Positions 1 through 9,868 of a stretch of DNA of 64,000 nucleotides are shown here, one piece after another. Source of the stretch: Rhodospirillales bacterium 70-18 (GTDB lineage: Bacteria; Pseudomonadota; Alphaproteobacteria; Acetobacterales; Acetobacteraceae). The translations under genes and the position numbers were made by a program. The stretch spans positions 155,848-219,847 of the forward strand of contig MKWE01000019.1 of the NCBI GenBank assembly GCA_001899585.1, read 5' to 3'. Position 1 is the stretch's first letter. Every line of letters starts with the position of its first letter. The notes beneath the pieces are model-generated. The model was not told where the DNA came from. It saw nothing but the letters and a program-made list of their open reading frames with translations, and searched no databases.

Positions 1-1
1 C

Positions 2-901
2 GCCTATGCCGAGGCGATGCTGCGCACCGCCCTGCCCGGCCTGCCGCGCATCTCCGTGGTGGTGCCGAGCTACAACTATGCCCGCTACCTGCCGGCGCGG
101 CTGACTAGCGTGTTCGCGCAGACCCAGCCGGTGGAGGAGGTGATCGTGCTGGACGACGCCTCCACCGACGACAGCGCCGCCGTGGCCGAGGCCGCCGCCG
201 CCAGCGCCGGGCGGACGATCCATCTGGTGGTCAACGCGGTCAATTCCGGCTCGGTGTTCCGCCAGTGGCGGCGCGGCGCGGAGCTGGCGCGCGGCGACTG
301 GGTGTGGATCGCCGAGGCCGACGACGCGGCCGACCCGGCGCTGCTGGCCACCCTGGCGGCGCGGCTGCGCGCGGCGCCGGACGTGGTGCTGGCGCTGTGC
401 GACAGCCGCAGCATCGATGCCGAGGGCGCGGATGTCTGGCCGGATTACCAGGGCTACTACGCCGCCAGCGGCAGCGACGCGCTGGCCCGCGACGCGCTGT
501 TCCCGGCCCGCGACTTCGCCCGCCGCTTCCTGGCCGAGCGCAACCTGGTGCTGAACGCCAGCGCCGTGCTGTGGCGGCGCAGCGCGCTGCTGGCGGCACT
601 CGGCCGCTGCGGGCCGGAGCTGGAGCGGCTGCGCATGGCCGGGGACTGGCGGCTGTACCTGGAAGTGCTGGCCGACAGCGACGGCAGCGTCGCCTGGGTG
701 GCCAGCCCGCTGAACATCCACCGCCGCCACGCCGCCAGCGTCACCGGCCGGCTGGCGGCGCCGCAGCACCTGGAGGAGATCGCCCGGCTGCACCGCACCG
801 CCCGCGGCCTGCTGGCGCCCGAGCCGGCGGCGCGCGACGCGCTGGCGAGCCGGCAGGACGCGTATCTGCGCCAGGCGGCGAGCCTGCTCCAGGCGCCGTG
901 A
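2..901 (+). CDS. Glycosyltransferase family 2 domain, 3' part of a longer gene
   Basis: GT-A glycosyltransferase domain that transfers a sugar from a nucleotide-sugar donor, probably in surface polysaccharide synthesis. The core starts with VVVPSYNYARYLP, followed by the acidic donor motif LDDASTDDS and the metal-site region EADDAAD. An ATG lies at 17, but the frame stays open to the window edge (reading AYAEA before it). That is what a linker from an upstream domain would look like, so I treat the gene as truncated by the window. About 299 residues are visible. A 10-bp stem hairpin follows the stop. Acceptor and donor cannot be told from the sequence. Confidence 0.85.
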   Translation, partial: AYAEAMLRTALPGLPRISVVVPSYNYARYLPARLTSVFAQTQPVEEVIVLDDASTDDSAAVAEAAAASAGRTIHLVVNAVNSGSVFRQWRRGAELARGDWVWIAEADDAADPALLATLAARLRAAPDVVLALCDSRSIDAEGADVWPDYQGYYAASGSDALARDALFPARDFARRFLAERNLVLNASAVLWRRSALLAALGRCGPELERLRMAGDWRLYLEVLADSDGSVAWVASPLNIHRRHAASVTGRLAAPQHLEEIARLHRTARGLLAPEPAARDALASRQDAYLRQAASLLQAP

Positions 902-912
902 GCGGCGGCGGC

Positions 913-936
913 CCGCCTTGATGCCGATCAAGGCGG
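913..936 (+). terminator. Hairpin after the glycosyltransferase gene
   Basis: A perfect 10-bp stem (CCGCCTTGAT paired with ATCAAGGCGG) closes a 4-base loop 12 bases after the stop codon. There is no T run, so termination strength is uncertain. It also argues that the next gene starts at 986 and not at the ATG at 938, which abuts the stem. Confidence 0.5.
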
Positions 937-985
937 CTTGCCGGCATCGGCCGCAGGATCGCCCCGCCTGCAACCGGGGGACCGC

Positions 986-2680
986 ATGGAGAGCGTCGAT
1001 CTGCGCGGCTACGCGCATCTCAGCCCGTTCGAGATCAAGGAGGAGCTGATCCGACTGGCCCGCGCCTCGGGGCGTGGGTCAGCGGGTGGACCGGGGGGTG
1101 GACCGGCGCGGGCGTTCCTCAATGCCGGCCGCGGCAACCCCAACTGGGTGGCGACGCGGGCACGGGAGGTGTTTTTCCTGCTGGGCCAGTTCGGCATCGC
1201 CGAATGCCGGCGCGGCATGGCCCACCCGGCCGGGCTGGCGGGCATGCCGCGCGAAGCGGGGATCGCCGGGCGGCTGGCGGACTGGCTGGCCGACCGGCTG
1301 GCGCGCGAGCCGGACGACGAGGCGGCGCGGGCGGCGGGCGAGCTGGTGGGCCATGCGGTGGCGCGGTTCGGCTTTCCGGCCGATGGCTTCGTGCATGAGC
1401 TGGCCGACGCCATCATCGGCGACAACTACCCGGTGCCGGGGCGGATGCTGCGCCATGCCGAGCAGGTGGTGCGCGCCTATCTTGGCGCCGTGCTGGGCGC
1501 CGTGCCGGGCACCGTGCCGGGCGGCGGGCCGGATGCCGGGACGGAGATGGGGCCGCTCGACCTGTTCGCCGTCGAGGGCGGGACCGCGGCGATCGCCTAT
1601 GTGCTCCGCTCGCTGAAGGCCAACCGCCTGCTGCGCCCCGGCGACCGCATCGCGCTGGCGACGCCGATCTTTTCGCCCTACCTGGAAATTCCGGGCCTGG
1701 AGGATTACGCGCTCGACCCCGTGTACCTGGAAGCGTCGGAGGCGGATGGCTTTCAGCTGAGCGACGCCGCGCTGGACCGGCTGCACGATCCGTCGATCCG
1801 GGCGCTGTTCCTGGTCAATCCGGGCAACCCCACCTCGGTGGCGCTCAGCCCGGCGGTGCGGCGCCGGCTGGCCGAGCTGGTGCGCACCGGCCGGCCGGAC
1901 CTGATGCTGCTGACCGACGATGTGTATGCGACCTTCGTCGGCGGCTTCCGCTCCCTGCTGGCCGAATTGCCGCACAACACCATCGGCGTCTATTCCTGGT
2001 CGAAATATTTCGGCTGCACCGGCTGGCGCCTCGGCGCCGTCGCGCTGCATCGGGACAATGTGTTCGACCGCGCCATCGCGGCGCTGCCGGAGCACGAGCG
2101 TGCCGAACTGGACCGGCGCTACGCCAGCCTGGCGCCGGCGCCGCGGGCGCTGCGGTTCATCGACCGCATGGTGGCGGACAGCCGCGACGTGGCGCTGAAC
2201 CACACCGCCGGGCTGTCGCCACCGCAGCAGGCGATGATGACGCTGTTCTCGCTGGTCGATCTGATGGACGCCGGGGCAACCTATCGGCAGGCCTGCGCGG
2301 ACCTGCTGGCGCGGCGATCGGCGGCGCTGCACGAGGGGTTGGGGCTGGCGCGGCCTGCCGATCCGCTGTCGACGAATTACTACGGCCTGATCGACCTGTC
2401 GTCCTGGCTGCGCCGGCAGGTCGGCGAGACCGTCGCCCGCTGGGTCGAGGCGCATGTGCATCCGCTGGACATGGTGTTCCGGCTGGCGCGGGACCACGGC
2501 ATCGTGCTGCTGAACGGCGGCGGGTTCCATGCGCCGGACTGGTCGGTGCGCATATCGTTCGCCAACCTGGACGACGATGTCTACGACGATATCGGGGCCG
2601 CGGTGCGCGCGATCGTCCAGGGCTACGTGGATGCCTGCCACGCGGCGCTGCTGGCGGATGGCGCCGCGCCCGCCGGGTGA
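986..2680 (+). CDS. aspD: Aspartate 4-decarboxylase (PLP, fold type I)
   Basis: Converts L-aspartate to L-alanine and CO2, and in this family also transaminates aspartate. The family signature LNAGRGNPNW lies near the N-terminus, DLFAVEGGTAA in the middle, and the PLP lysine at about residue 340 in YSWSKYFGCTGWR. About 564 residues, close to the usual 530-550. The extra length comes from Gly/Pro-rich stretches near residues 30-45 and 165-190. I chose the ATG at 986 (MESVDLRGY) because GGGGGA precedes it and the ATG at 938 touches a hairpin. The stop is followed closely by an MFS gene. Family members often pair with an aspartate:alanine antiporter, but the neighbour here is a drug-type exporter. 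Confidence 0.9.
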   Translation: MESVDLRGYAHLSPFEIKEELIRLARASGRGSAGGPGGGPARAFLNAGRGNPNWVATRAREVFFLLGQFGIAECRRGMAHPAGLAGMPREAGIAGRLADWLADRLAREPDDEAARAAGELVGHAVARFGFPADGFVHELADAIIGDNYPVPGRMLRHAEQVVRAYLGAVLGAVPGTVPGGGPDAGTEMGPLDLFAVEGGTAAIAYVLRSLKANRLLRPGDRIALATPIFSPYLEIPGLEDYALDPVYLEASEADGFQLSDAALDRLHDPSIRALFLVNPGNPTSVALSPAVRRRLAELVRTGRPDLMLLTDDVYATFVGGFRSLLAELPHNTIGVYSWSKYFGCTGWRLGAVALHRDNVFDRAIAALPEHERAELDRRYASLAPAPRALRFIDRMVADSRDVALNHTAGLSPPQQAMMTLFSLVDLMDAGATYRQACADLLARRSAALHEGLGLARPADPLSTNYYGLIDLSSWLRRQVGETVARWVEAHVHPLDMVFRLARDHGIVLLNGGGFHAPDWSVRISFANLDDDVYDDIGAAVRAIVQGYVDACHAALLADGAAPAG

Positions 2681-2772
2681 AGCCGGCGGGCCCCGGACGG
2701 TCGCCACCGGCACATCGGACCTGCGCCGGTTTCGCTTGTCGGTGCCGGGCGATGGCACGATCCTGGGCGGTA

Positions 2773-4284
2773 ATGTCCGACGCAACCACATCCTTGGCCG
2801 CCCCGCCCGGCGGGCGGCCCGCCAGTATCCGGCTGACCGCGCTGATCATCGCCAGCGCGCTGTTCATGGAGGGCATCGACTCGACGGTGCTGGCCACCGC
2901 GCTGCCGACCATGGCGCATAGTTTCGGCGTCGACCCGTTGCAGATGAACGTGGCGCTGACCTCCTACCTGCTCAGCCTGGCGGTCTGCCTGCCCGCCAGC
3001 GGCCGGGCGGCGGACCGCTTCGGCGCGCGCAACGTGTTCCGCGCGGCGATCGGCATGTTCACCCTGGGCTCGGTGCTGTGCGCGCAGGCGGACAGCTTGA
3101 CCTTCCTGGTGGTGGCGCGCGTGGTGCAGGGCATCGGCGGCGCGATGATGACGCCGGTGGGGCGGCTGGTGCTGCTCAAGACGGTGTCGAAGTCCGAGCT
3201 TGTCTCGGCGATGGCCTGGTTGCTGATCCCGGCCACCGCCGGGCCCATTCTCGGCCCGCCGCTGGGCGGCTTCATCGTCACCTATTTGTCCTGGCGGTGG
3301 ATTTTCTACATCAACGTGCCGTTCGGCCTGCTGGGCATCGTGCTGGTGAGCCTGTTCATCCGCGAGGTGCGCGAGCCGGAGCCGGCGCCGTTCGACGTGA
3401 CCGGGCTGCTGCTGTCCGGCGTCACGCTGTTCTGCCTGATGGCGGCGCTGGAGGCGGCCGGGCGCGGCATCGGCTCGGGCGGGCTGGCGGTGGGGCTGTT
3501 CGCCGCCGCCGTCGCCGGCGGGGCGCTGTACTGGCGGCACGCGCGCACGCAGGCGCAGCCGGTGCTGGATTTCGGGCTGATGCGCATCCCGACCTTCCGC
3601 ATCTCGGTGCTCAGCGGCTCGCTGTCGCGCATCGCCGTGGGCGCGGTGCCGTTCCTGCTGCCGATGATGCTGCAGGTGGGCTTCGGCGACTCGGCGGCGC
3701 GCAGCGGCGGCATCACCTTCGCCGGCTCGATCGGCGCGCTGTTCATGCGCCCCTTCGCGCCGCGCCTGCTGCGCCGCATCGGCTTCCGCAACACGCTGAT
3801 CTGGGTCGGCCTGGCCTCCACGGCGCTGTTGGCCACCTCGGCGGCGTTCCGGCCGAGCTGGCCGGTGCCGGCGATCTTCGGGGTGCTGGTGGTGATCGGC
3901 TTCGTGCAGTCGTTGCAGTTCATGGGCTACAACACGATCGCCTACGCCGATGTGCCGCGGGCGCGGATGAGTGCGGCGACCAGCTTCTACACCACCATCC
4001 AACAGCTTTGCCTGACGCTGGGCATCGGCGTCTCGGCGGCGGCGCTGGCGGCCTCGGTGGCGCTGAACGGGCATGCGCGGGCGATGCCCGGCGATTTCTC
4101 GGCGGCCTATCTGTTCGTGGCCTGCGTCGCCATCTTCGCGCCGCTGGTGGCGACCAGGCTGGACCCGATGGCCGGCGCCGAACTCAGCGGTCAGACGGCG
4201 GCGGCCGTGCAGGCGCCGCTGCGCATGCGGGTGGGGGCATCGCTGCGCCTGCTGCGGCGGCGGGTGGCGGGCCGGATCGGCTGA
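2773..4284 (+). CDS. MFS transporter, DHA2 (EmrB/QacA) type
   Basis: Inner-membrane proton-coupled exporter of about 503 residues with many hydrophobic segments, fitting the 14-helix DHA2 group. The first helix carries FMEGIDSTVLATALPTM, matching the family's D-x-T-I/V-V-x-VALP signature. The loop after helix 2 reads GRAADRFGARN (motif A), and the GPxLGPPLGG motif C of antiporters follows at about residues 155-165. The frame opens further upstream, inside aspD, but the ATG at 2773 has GGGCGG before it and starts just ahead of the first helix. Substrate unknown. The gene ends 9 bp before a convergent methyltransferase gene. Confidence 0.85.
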   Translation: MSDATTSLAAPPGGRPASIRLTALIIASALFMEGIDSTVLATALPTMAHSFGVDPLQMNVALTSYLLSLAVCLPASGRAADRFGARNVFRAAIGMFTLGSVLCAQADSLTFLVVARVVQGIGGAMMTPVGRLVLLKTVSKSELVSAMAWLLIPATAGPILGPPLGGFIVTYLSWRWIFYINVPFGLLGIVLVSLFIREVREPEPAPFDVTGLLLSGVTLFCLMAALEAAGRGIGSGGLAVGLFAAAVAGGALYWRHARTQAQPVLDFGLMRIPTFRISVLSGSLSRIAVGAVPFLLPMMLQVGFGDSAARSGGITFAGSIGALFMRPFAPRLLRRIGFRNTLIWVGLASTALLATSAAFRPSWPVPAIFGVLVVIGFVQSLQFMGYNTIAYADVPRARMSAATSFYTTIQQLCLTLGIGVSAAALAASVALNGHARAMPGDFSAAYLFVACVAIFAPLVATRLDPMAGAELSGQTAAAVQAPLRMRVGASLRLLRRRVAGRIG

Positions 4285-4293
4285 TCGGCCGCT

Positions 4294-5154
4294 TCAGGCC
4301 GGCCCGGGCGCGCGGGCGGCCACCAGCCAGATCCGGCCGGGCAGCGCGACCGGCCCTTCGGTGCTCGCATGCGGGGCGAGGGTGGCGCGCAGGGCGTCCC
4401 GCGCGGCGCTGCGCACTGCCTCCGGCTGGCCGGCCAGCAGGCGGCCGGTGGCGCCGAATTCACTGGTGCGCTGCACCGCGTCGTCCAGCGTGCGGCCGAT
4501 CGGCATGGCGAAGGTGACCGGAGTGAAGCCGGGCGGGCTGAAGCCGGCATCGGTGAGGATCTGCGCCACCCGGTTGGCGTCGCCGAAGGCGAACTGGCCC
4601 GGCAGGCCCGGATCGGCCGGGGGCGCTGGCGGCAGCAGCCCGGCGATGGCGCGCTGCGGCACCTGCACCCAGGGGTTCGCGGCCGGCGGCTGCCAGCAGG
4701 CGAAGGCCAGGCGGCCGCCGGGGCGCAGGCCGGTGCGCAGATTGGCGAAGGCGGCGACCGGATCGCCGAAGAACATCACGCCAAAGCGGGAGAACAGCAG
4801 GTCCGCCTGCCCTTCCGGGAACGGGTGGGCGGCGGCGTCGCCCAGGATCAGCGTGACGTTCGCATGCGCCTCGGCGCGGGTGCGGGCGACGCCGAGCATG
4901 GGCGCGGAGACATCCAACCCGGTGACATGGCCGGCGGGGCCGACCTGGGCGGCCAGGGCGAGCACGGTGTCGCCGGTGCCGCAGCCGATATCCAGCACGC
5001 GCTCGCCGGGTTGCGGGGCGGCGTGGCCCAGCAGGGCGTGCGAGACCGGCGCGAGGGACGCGTCCATCTGCTTCTGCCGCGTGACCCACATTTCTGAGCC
5101 GGGTCCGTTCCAGTAGGCGAGTTGCTCGGCATGCGGGTCGGGCTGGTTGCTCAT
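4294..5154 (-). CDS. Class I SAM-dependent methyltransferase (UbiE/SmtA-like)
   Basis: Soluble Rossmann-fold methyltransferase of 286 residues. Motif I is VLDIGCGTGD, followed by GLDVSAPML, which contains the acidic residue that binds the SAM ribose. LILGDAAAHPFPEG and the strand DLLFSRFGVMFF are the usual motif II-III region. The post-core GLRPGGRLAFACWQ is the common UbiE-type loop. Substrate cannot be assigned. The gene lies downstream of nothing obvious in its own direction, since acs, the next minus-strand gene, follows it only after 95 bp on the far side of its start codon. Confidence 0.85.
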   Translation of the reverse strand: MSNQPDPHAEQLAYWNGPGSEMWVTRQKQMDASLAPVSHALLGHAAPQPGERVLDIGCGTGDTVLALAAQVGPAGHVTGLDVSAPMLGVARTRAEAHANVTLILGDAAAHPFPEGQADLLFSRFGVMFFGDPVAAFANLRTGLRPGGRLAFACWQPPAANPWVQVPQRAIAGLLPPAPPADPGLPGQFAFGDANRVAQILTDAGFSPPGFTPVTFAMPIGRTLDDAVQRTSEFGATGRLLAGQPEAVRSAARDALRATLAPHASTEGPVALPGRIWLVAARAPGPA

Positions 5155-5249
5155 CGGCTTGTCTCCTCGGCGTGTGTTCTCGGGGGGAGGCGTGCGCTCG
5201 CCGCTATGTGGGGCGGCGCACGCCCGTTGTCACGCCGGCGGCCGGCCGG

Positions 5250-7178
<1,929 letters not shown>

Positions 7179-7238
7179 TGCTTGGTTTCCCGTCCTGGAC
7201 GCATGAATCGGCGGCCGAAACCCCCTAAGCCTCGGCCG

Positions 7239-7592
7239 TTACAGGCCGGCATCCTCGGGCACGAGGATGATGCCGTCCTTGACCTGGATCATAACCGGTT
7301 CCAGCCGATCGCCAAGGCAGGGACCGCGGAAGCACAGCCCGGTGTCGATGGCGAACTCGGCGCCGTGGGTGGAGCAGACGATGCGGCTGGCGTCGGTGGA
7401 CAGGAAGCGGTCGGGCGCCCAGTCCAGCGGCACGCCGATATGCGGGCAGGAATTGACGTAGACATGCACGGCCTCGCCCTGGCGCACCGCGAACAAGCCG
7501 GTGAACCCGCCCGGCGACGGGCCGAAGCCGCGCGCCGCGCCGTCCGCGATCTCCTCCAGGCGGCATAACGCCCGCCACTTGCTCGTGTCCAT
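7239..7592 (-). CDS. Small Rieske [2Fe-2S] protein
   Basis: A 117-residue single-domain Rieske ferredoxin. The cluster ligands are in CPHIG (about residues 49-53) and CSTHG (about 72-76), with the spacing of NirD/ferredoxin-type Rieske proteins rather than the bc1 type. It has no signal peptide and no transmembrane helix, so it is probably cytoplasmic. It may pass electrons to an oxygenase, but none is adjacent. An AT-rich palindromic repeat lies immediately upstream, between this gene and the EVE gene. Confidence 0.85.
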   Translation of the reverse strand: MDTSKWRALCRLEEIADGAARGFGPSPGGFTGLFAVRQGEAVHVYVNSCPHIGVPLDWAPDRFLSTDASRIVCSTHGAEFAIDTGLCFRGPCLGDRLEPVMIQVKDGIILVPEDAGL

Positions 7593-7615
7593 TGGTGGAA
7601 CCGGGTCTCCAGGCC

Positions 7616-7700
7616 AAACGAATGAAAGTTTTTGGTTCTTTTTTCAAAAAAGAACAGGATTTCCTTGTTTGAAAACAAAGAAGAAAAAGAACTTTATTCG
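7616..7700. repeat. AT-rich palindromic intergenic repeat, copy A
   Basis: An 85-bp element that is strongly AT-rich in an otherwise very GC-rich window. Imperfect terminal inverted repeats (CGAATGAAAGTTTTT at the left, the complement of CGAATAAAGTTCTTTTT at the right) enclose two hairpins. One is built on TTCTTTTTT/AAAAAAGAA and the other on CTTGTTT/AAACAAAG. A near-identical element in the opposite orientation lies at 53037-53122. The right terminal repeat supplies the stop codon of the EVE gene at 7694-7696. Confidence 0.85.
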
Positions 7701-8131
7701 CTTTTTTTCGGGTCTTTCCAGCCGCCGAGGCGGCTGATGGCCGTCCAGTCTTCGTCGCTGATCGGCATGACCGACAGGCGGGACTGGCGGATCAGCGGCA
7801 GGCTGGCGAAGGCGGGGTCGGCCTTCAGCTCGGCCAGGGTGACCGGGCGCGGCATCGGGGCGACGGCGCGCATGTCCACGCAGGACCATTCGCCCTTCTC
7901 GCCCGGCTCCACGCTGGGGTCGGGGTAGGCCTCGCGCACCACCTCCACCACGCCGACGATCTCCTTGCCGACGTTGGAGTGGTAGAAAAACGCCCGGTCG
8001 CCGCGCTTCATGGCGCGCAGGTTGTTGCGCGCCATGTGGTTGCGCACGCCCGTCCAGGGCTCCACGCCGTTGGCCACCTGCTGGTCCCAGCTGAAGGCGT
8101 CGGGCTCGGATTTGACCAGCCAGTGCGCCAT
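7694..8131 (-). CDS. EVE-domain protein (THYN1-like)
   Basis: A 145-residue single EVE domain, a PUA-like fold that in relatives recognises modified bases in nucleic acid. The opening MAHWLVKSEPDAFSW, then WTGVRNHMARNNLRAMKRGDRAFFYHSN, is diagnostic. The chain covers the entire domain. The last residues (KKSE) and the TAA stop lie in or next to the AT-rich repeat, so the original C-terminus may have been changed by insertion. The biological role in bacteria is poorly defined. It is divergent from ccmC. Confidence 0.9.
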   Translation of the reverse strand: MAHWLVKSEPDAFSWDQQVANGVEPWTGVRNHMARNNLRAMKRGDRAFFYHSNVGKEIVGVVEVVREAYPDPSVEPGEKGEWSCVDMRAVAPMPRPVTLAELKADPAFASLPLIRQSRLSVMPISDEDWTAISRLGGWKDPKKSE

Positions 8132-8151
8132 CAGGCCGACGCGGCCCAGGC

Positions 8152-8197
8152 GGCGAGGTTCGCGGCGAGGTTCGCGGCGAGGTTCGCGGCGAGGTTC
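8152..8197 (+). repeat. 12-bp tandem repeat upstream of ccmC
   Basis: About 3.8 copies of GGCGAGGTTCGC lie between the divergent EVE and ccmC genes. The spacing is exact and the copies are perfect except for the last two bases. It may be simple slippage, or it may carry repeated protein-binding sites in the ccm promoter region. Confidence 0.85.
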
Positions 8198-8275
8198 ATC
8201 GGCGACATCATGGGCCAGTCCTTATCTGTGGATGCGGCACCTTCCCGTGGATGCGGCAGGGGTGACATTACGGTA

Positions 8276-9166
8276 ATGCCGGTCGGGTTCAAGCTGAGGG
8301 CGCTTCAAACCGCGGCGGCGGCGGCTTATGGTGCGGCCGTGGACGCATCCGCCTCTGTTGCCCCGGCTCCGGCTCGCAACCTGCACCGCTTCGCCAATCC
8401 CGGCCGCTTCCTGCGGCTTTCGGGCAAGGTGCTGCCGTATCTGGCCGCCGCCGCCCTGGCGGTGAGCGCGGTGGGGCTGTGGTGGGGCCTGTTCCGCGCG
8501 CCGGCCGACTGGCAGCAGGGCGACGCGGTACGCATCATGTACGTGCACGTGCCGGCGGCCTGGCTGGCCTCGCTCGGTTATCTCGGGCTGGCGGTCTGCG
8601 CCGTGCTGTCGCTGGTGTGGCGGCATCCGCTGGCCGACCTGGCGGCGGCCGAGATCGGGCCGGTGGGCGCCGGCTTCACCGCGCTGTGCCTGGCCACCGG
8701 CAGCCTGTGGGGTAAGCCGATGTGGGGCGCCTGGTGGGTGTGGGACGCGCGGCTGACCTCGATGCTGGTGCTGTTCTTCCTCTATCTGGGCCATATTGCC
8801 CTGATCCGCGCCTTCGACGACCCGCAGCGCGGCTATCGGGCGGCGGCGATTCTGGCGCTGGTGGGGGTGGTGGACCTGCCGATCATCAAGTTCTCGGTGG
8901 ACTGGTGGAACACGCTGCACCAGCCGGACAGCATCACGCTCACCGGCGCGCCGACCATGTATGTGGGCATGCTCTACCCGCTGGCGGTATGCGCGCTGGG
9001 CTTCACGCTGGGGTTCGCCGCCATCGTGGTGGCGCGGCTGCGCGCGGCGGTGATGGAGCGGCGCATCCGCGCCCTGCTGATGGCCCGCGCCCAGGAGGGC
9101 CGGATGACGGAGGGCCGGATGACGGATGGCCGGATGACGGACGGCCGGGCGGCGGGGGCCTCGTGA
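8276..9166 (+). CDS. ccmC: Haem exporter/haem-handling protein CcmC
   Basis: Inner-membrane protein that delivers haem to the chaperone CcmE in System I cytochrome c maturation. It has six hydrophobic helices and the tryptophan-rich periplasmic motif WGKPMWGAWWVWDARLTS. The histidines in MYVHVPAAW and WWNTLHQP fit the haem-axial ligands of the family. The start is uncertain. ATG 8276 has AGGGG 13 bases upstream, and GTG 8339 is the alternative nearer the conserved LHRFANPGRFLRL. The C-terminus is extended by an imperfect five-residue repeat (EGRMT, DGRMT). It is the first gene of ccmCDEFGHI, and no ccmA or ccmB is nearby. Confidence 0.93.
   Translation: MPVGFKLRALQTAAAAAYGAAVDASASVAPAPARNLHRFANPGRFLRLSGKVLPYLAAAALAVSAVGLWWGLFRAPADWQQGDAVRIMYVHVPAAWLASLGYLGLAVCAVLSLVWRHPLADLAAAEIGPVGAGFTALCLATGSLWGKPMWGAWWVWDARLTSMLVLFFLYLGHIALIRAFDDPQRGYRAAAILALVGVVDLPIIKFSVDWWNTLHQPDSITLTGAPTMYVGMLYPLAVCALGFTLGFAAIVVARLRAAVMERRIRALLMARAQEGRMTEGRMTDGRMTDGRAAGAS
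9095..9148 (+). repeat. 15-bp in-frame tandem repeat in the 3' end of ccmC
   Basis: About 3.6 copies of a 15-bp unit (GAGGGCCGGATGACG and two near copies) encode repeats of E/D-G-R-M-T at the CcmC C-terminus. The unit keeps the reading frame, so copy-number changes would only lengthen or shorten the cytoplasmic tail. Confidence 0.85.
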
Positions 9167-9167
9167 A

Positions 9168-9305
9168 TTGGATCATTTGACCTATATCATCGCGGCCTAT
9201 GGCCTGACCGTGCTGATTGGCGGCGGCTTCGCCGTGGATGCCTGGCTGCGCATGGGGCGCGCCCGGCGCCGGCTGGACGCCATCGATCCCCGCGCCCGAA
9301 AGTGA
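9168..9305 (+). CDS. ccmD: Haem exporter protein CcmD, TTG start
   Basis: A 45-residue single-pass membrane protein that stabilises the CcmC-CcmE haem complex. The frame reads DHLTYIIAAYGLTVLIGGG, then WLRMGRARRRLDAID, with one N-terminal helix and a basic cytoplasmic tail as in CcmD. No ATG is available. TTG at 9168 gives the typical N-terminus M-D-H-L and has GGGGG nine bases upstream. A second TTG lies at 9177. It starts one base after the ccmC stop and ends 11 bases before ccmE, exactly where ccmD is expected. It is easily missed because of its size and start codon. Confidence 0.85.
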   Translation: MDHLTYIIAAYGLTVLIGGGFAVDAWLRMGRARRRLDAIDPRARK

Positions 9306-9316
9306 GACCGCCATCC

Positions 9317-9868
9317 ATGTCCCGCCCGGTGATGACCCGCAAGCGCCGCCGCCTGATCCTCGTGCTCACCTGCCTCGCCGGCCTTGGCGGCGCGGCCGGG
9401 CTCACGCTGTCGGCGTTCAGCGACAACATGGTGTTCTTCGTCGCTCCCTCGGACTTCGCCACCAAGGCGCCGAAACCCGGCCACAGCTTCCGCATGGGCG
9501 GGCTGGTCGAGGCCGGCAGCCTGCAGCGCGCCACGGTGGACGGCAAGCCGGTGGCGCGCTTCCGCGTCACCGACGGCGGCGCGACGGTGAACGTGCAATA
9601 CGGCGGCATCCTGCCCGACCTGTTCCGCGAGGGGCAGGGCATCGTGGCCCTCGGCACCCTGCGGCCGGACGGCAGCTTCCTCGCCTCCGAGGTGCTGGCC
9701 AAGCATGACGAGACCTACATGCCGAAAGACGTCGCCGACGCGCTGAAGAAATCCGGCCACTGGAACCCCGCCGAGGGTCCGCCGCCGCCCGCCTCCACCT
9801 GGAACACGCTGGAGGTCGGCCGCGCCGACGCCGCCAAGGCCGACGCCGGCAAGCGGGCCGGCGGATGA
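9317..9868 (+). CDS. ccmE: Cytochrome c maturation haem chaperone CcmE
   Basis: Periplasmic, membrane-anchored OB-fold protein that binds haem covalently and hands it to CcmF. A basic N-terminus precedes one anchor helix. The haem-binding His is at about residue 130 in LAKHDETYMP, with the conserved Tyr four residues later (H-x3-Y). About 183 residues. The ATG at 9317 (MSRPVMTRKRRR) is preferred, with a GTG at 9302 as the alternative. The last four bases overlap the ccmF start, suggesting translational coupling. Confidence 0.95.
   Translation: MSRPVMTRKRRRLILVLTCLAGLGGAAGLTLSAFSDNMVFFVAPSDFATKAPKPGHSFRMGGLVEAGSLQRATVDGKPVARFRVTDGGATVNVQYGGILPDLFREGQGIVALGTLRPDGSFLASEVLAKHDETYMPKDVADALKKSGHWNPAEGPPPPASTWNTLEVGRADAAKADAGKRAGG

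Noticed and set aside
938..985. Start of aspD at the ATG at 938
   Set aside because: It abuts a terminator-like hairpin, has no ribosome site and adds an unconserved peptide. The ATG at 986 has GGGGGA upstream.
1079..2791. A long minus-strand frame opposite aspD
   Set aside because: It is a mirror of a clear PLP enzyme and reads as His/Arg/Gln-rich sequence without domain features.
7979..8275. An upstream start of CcmC at 7979
   Set aside because: It would run through the EVE gene on the other strand and translate the 12-bp repeat as AARF. No conserved CcmC sequence is there.
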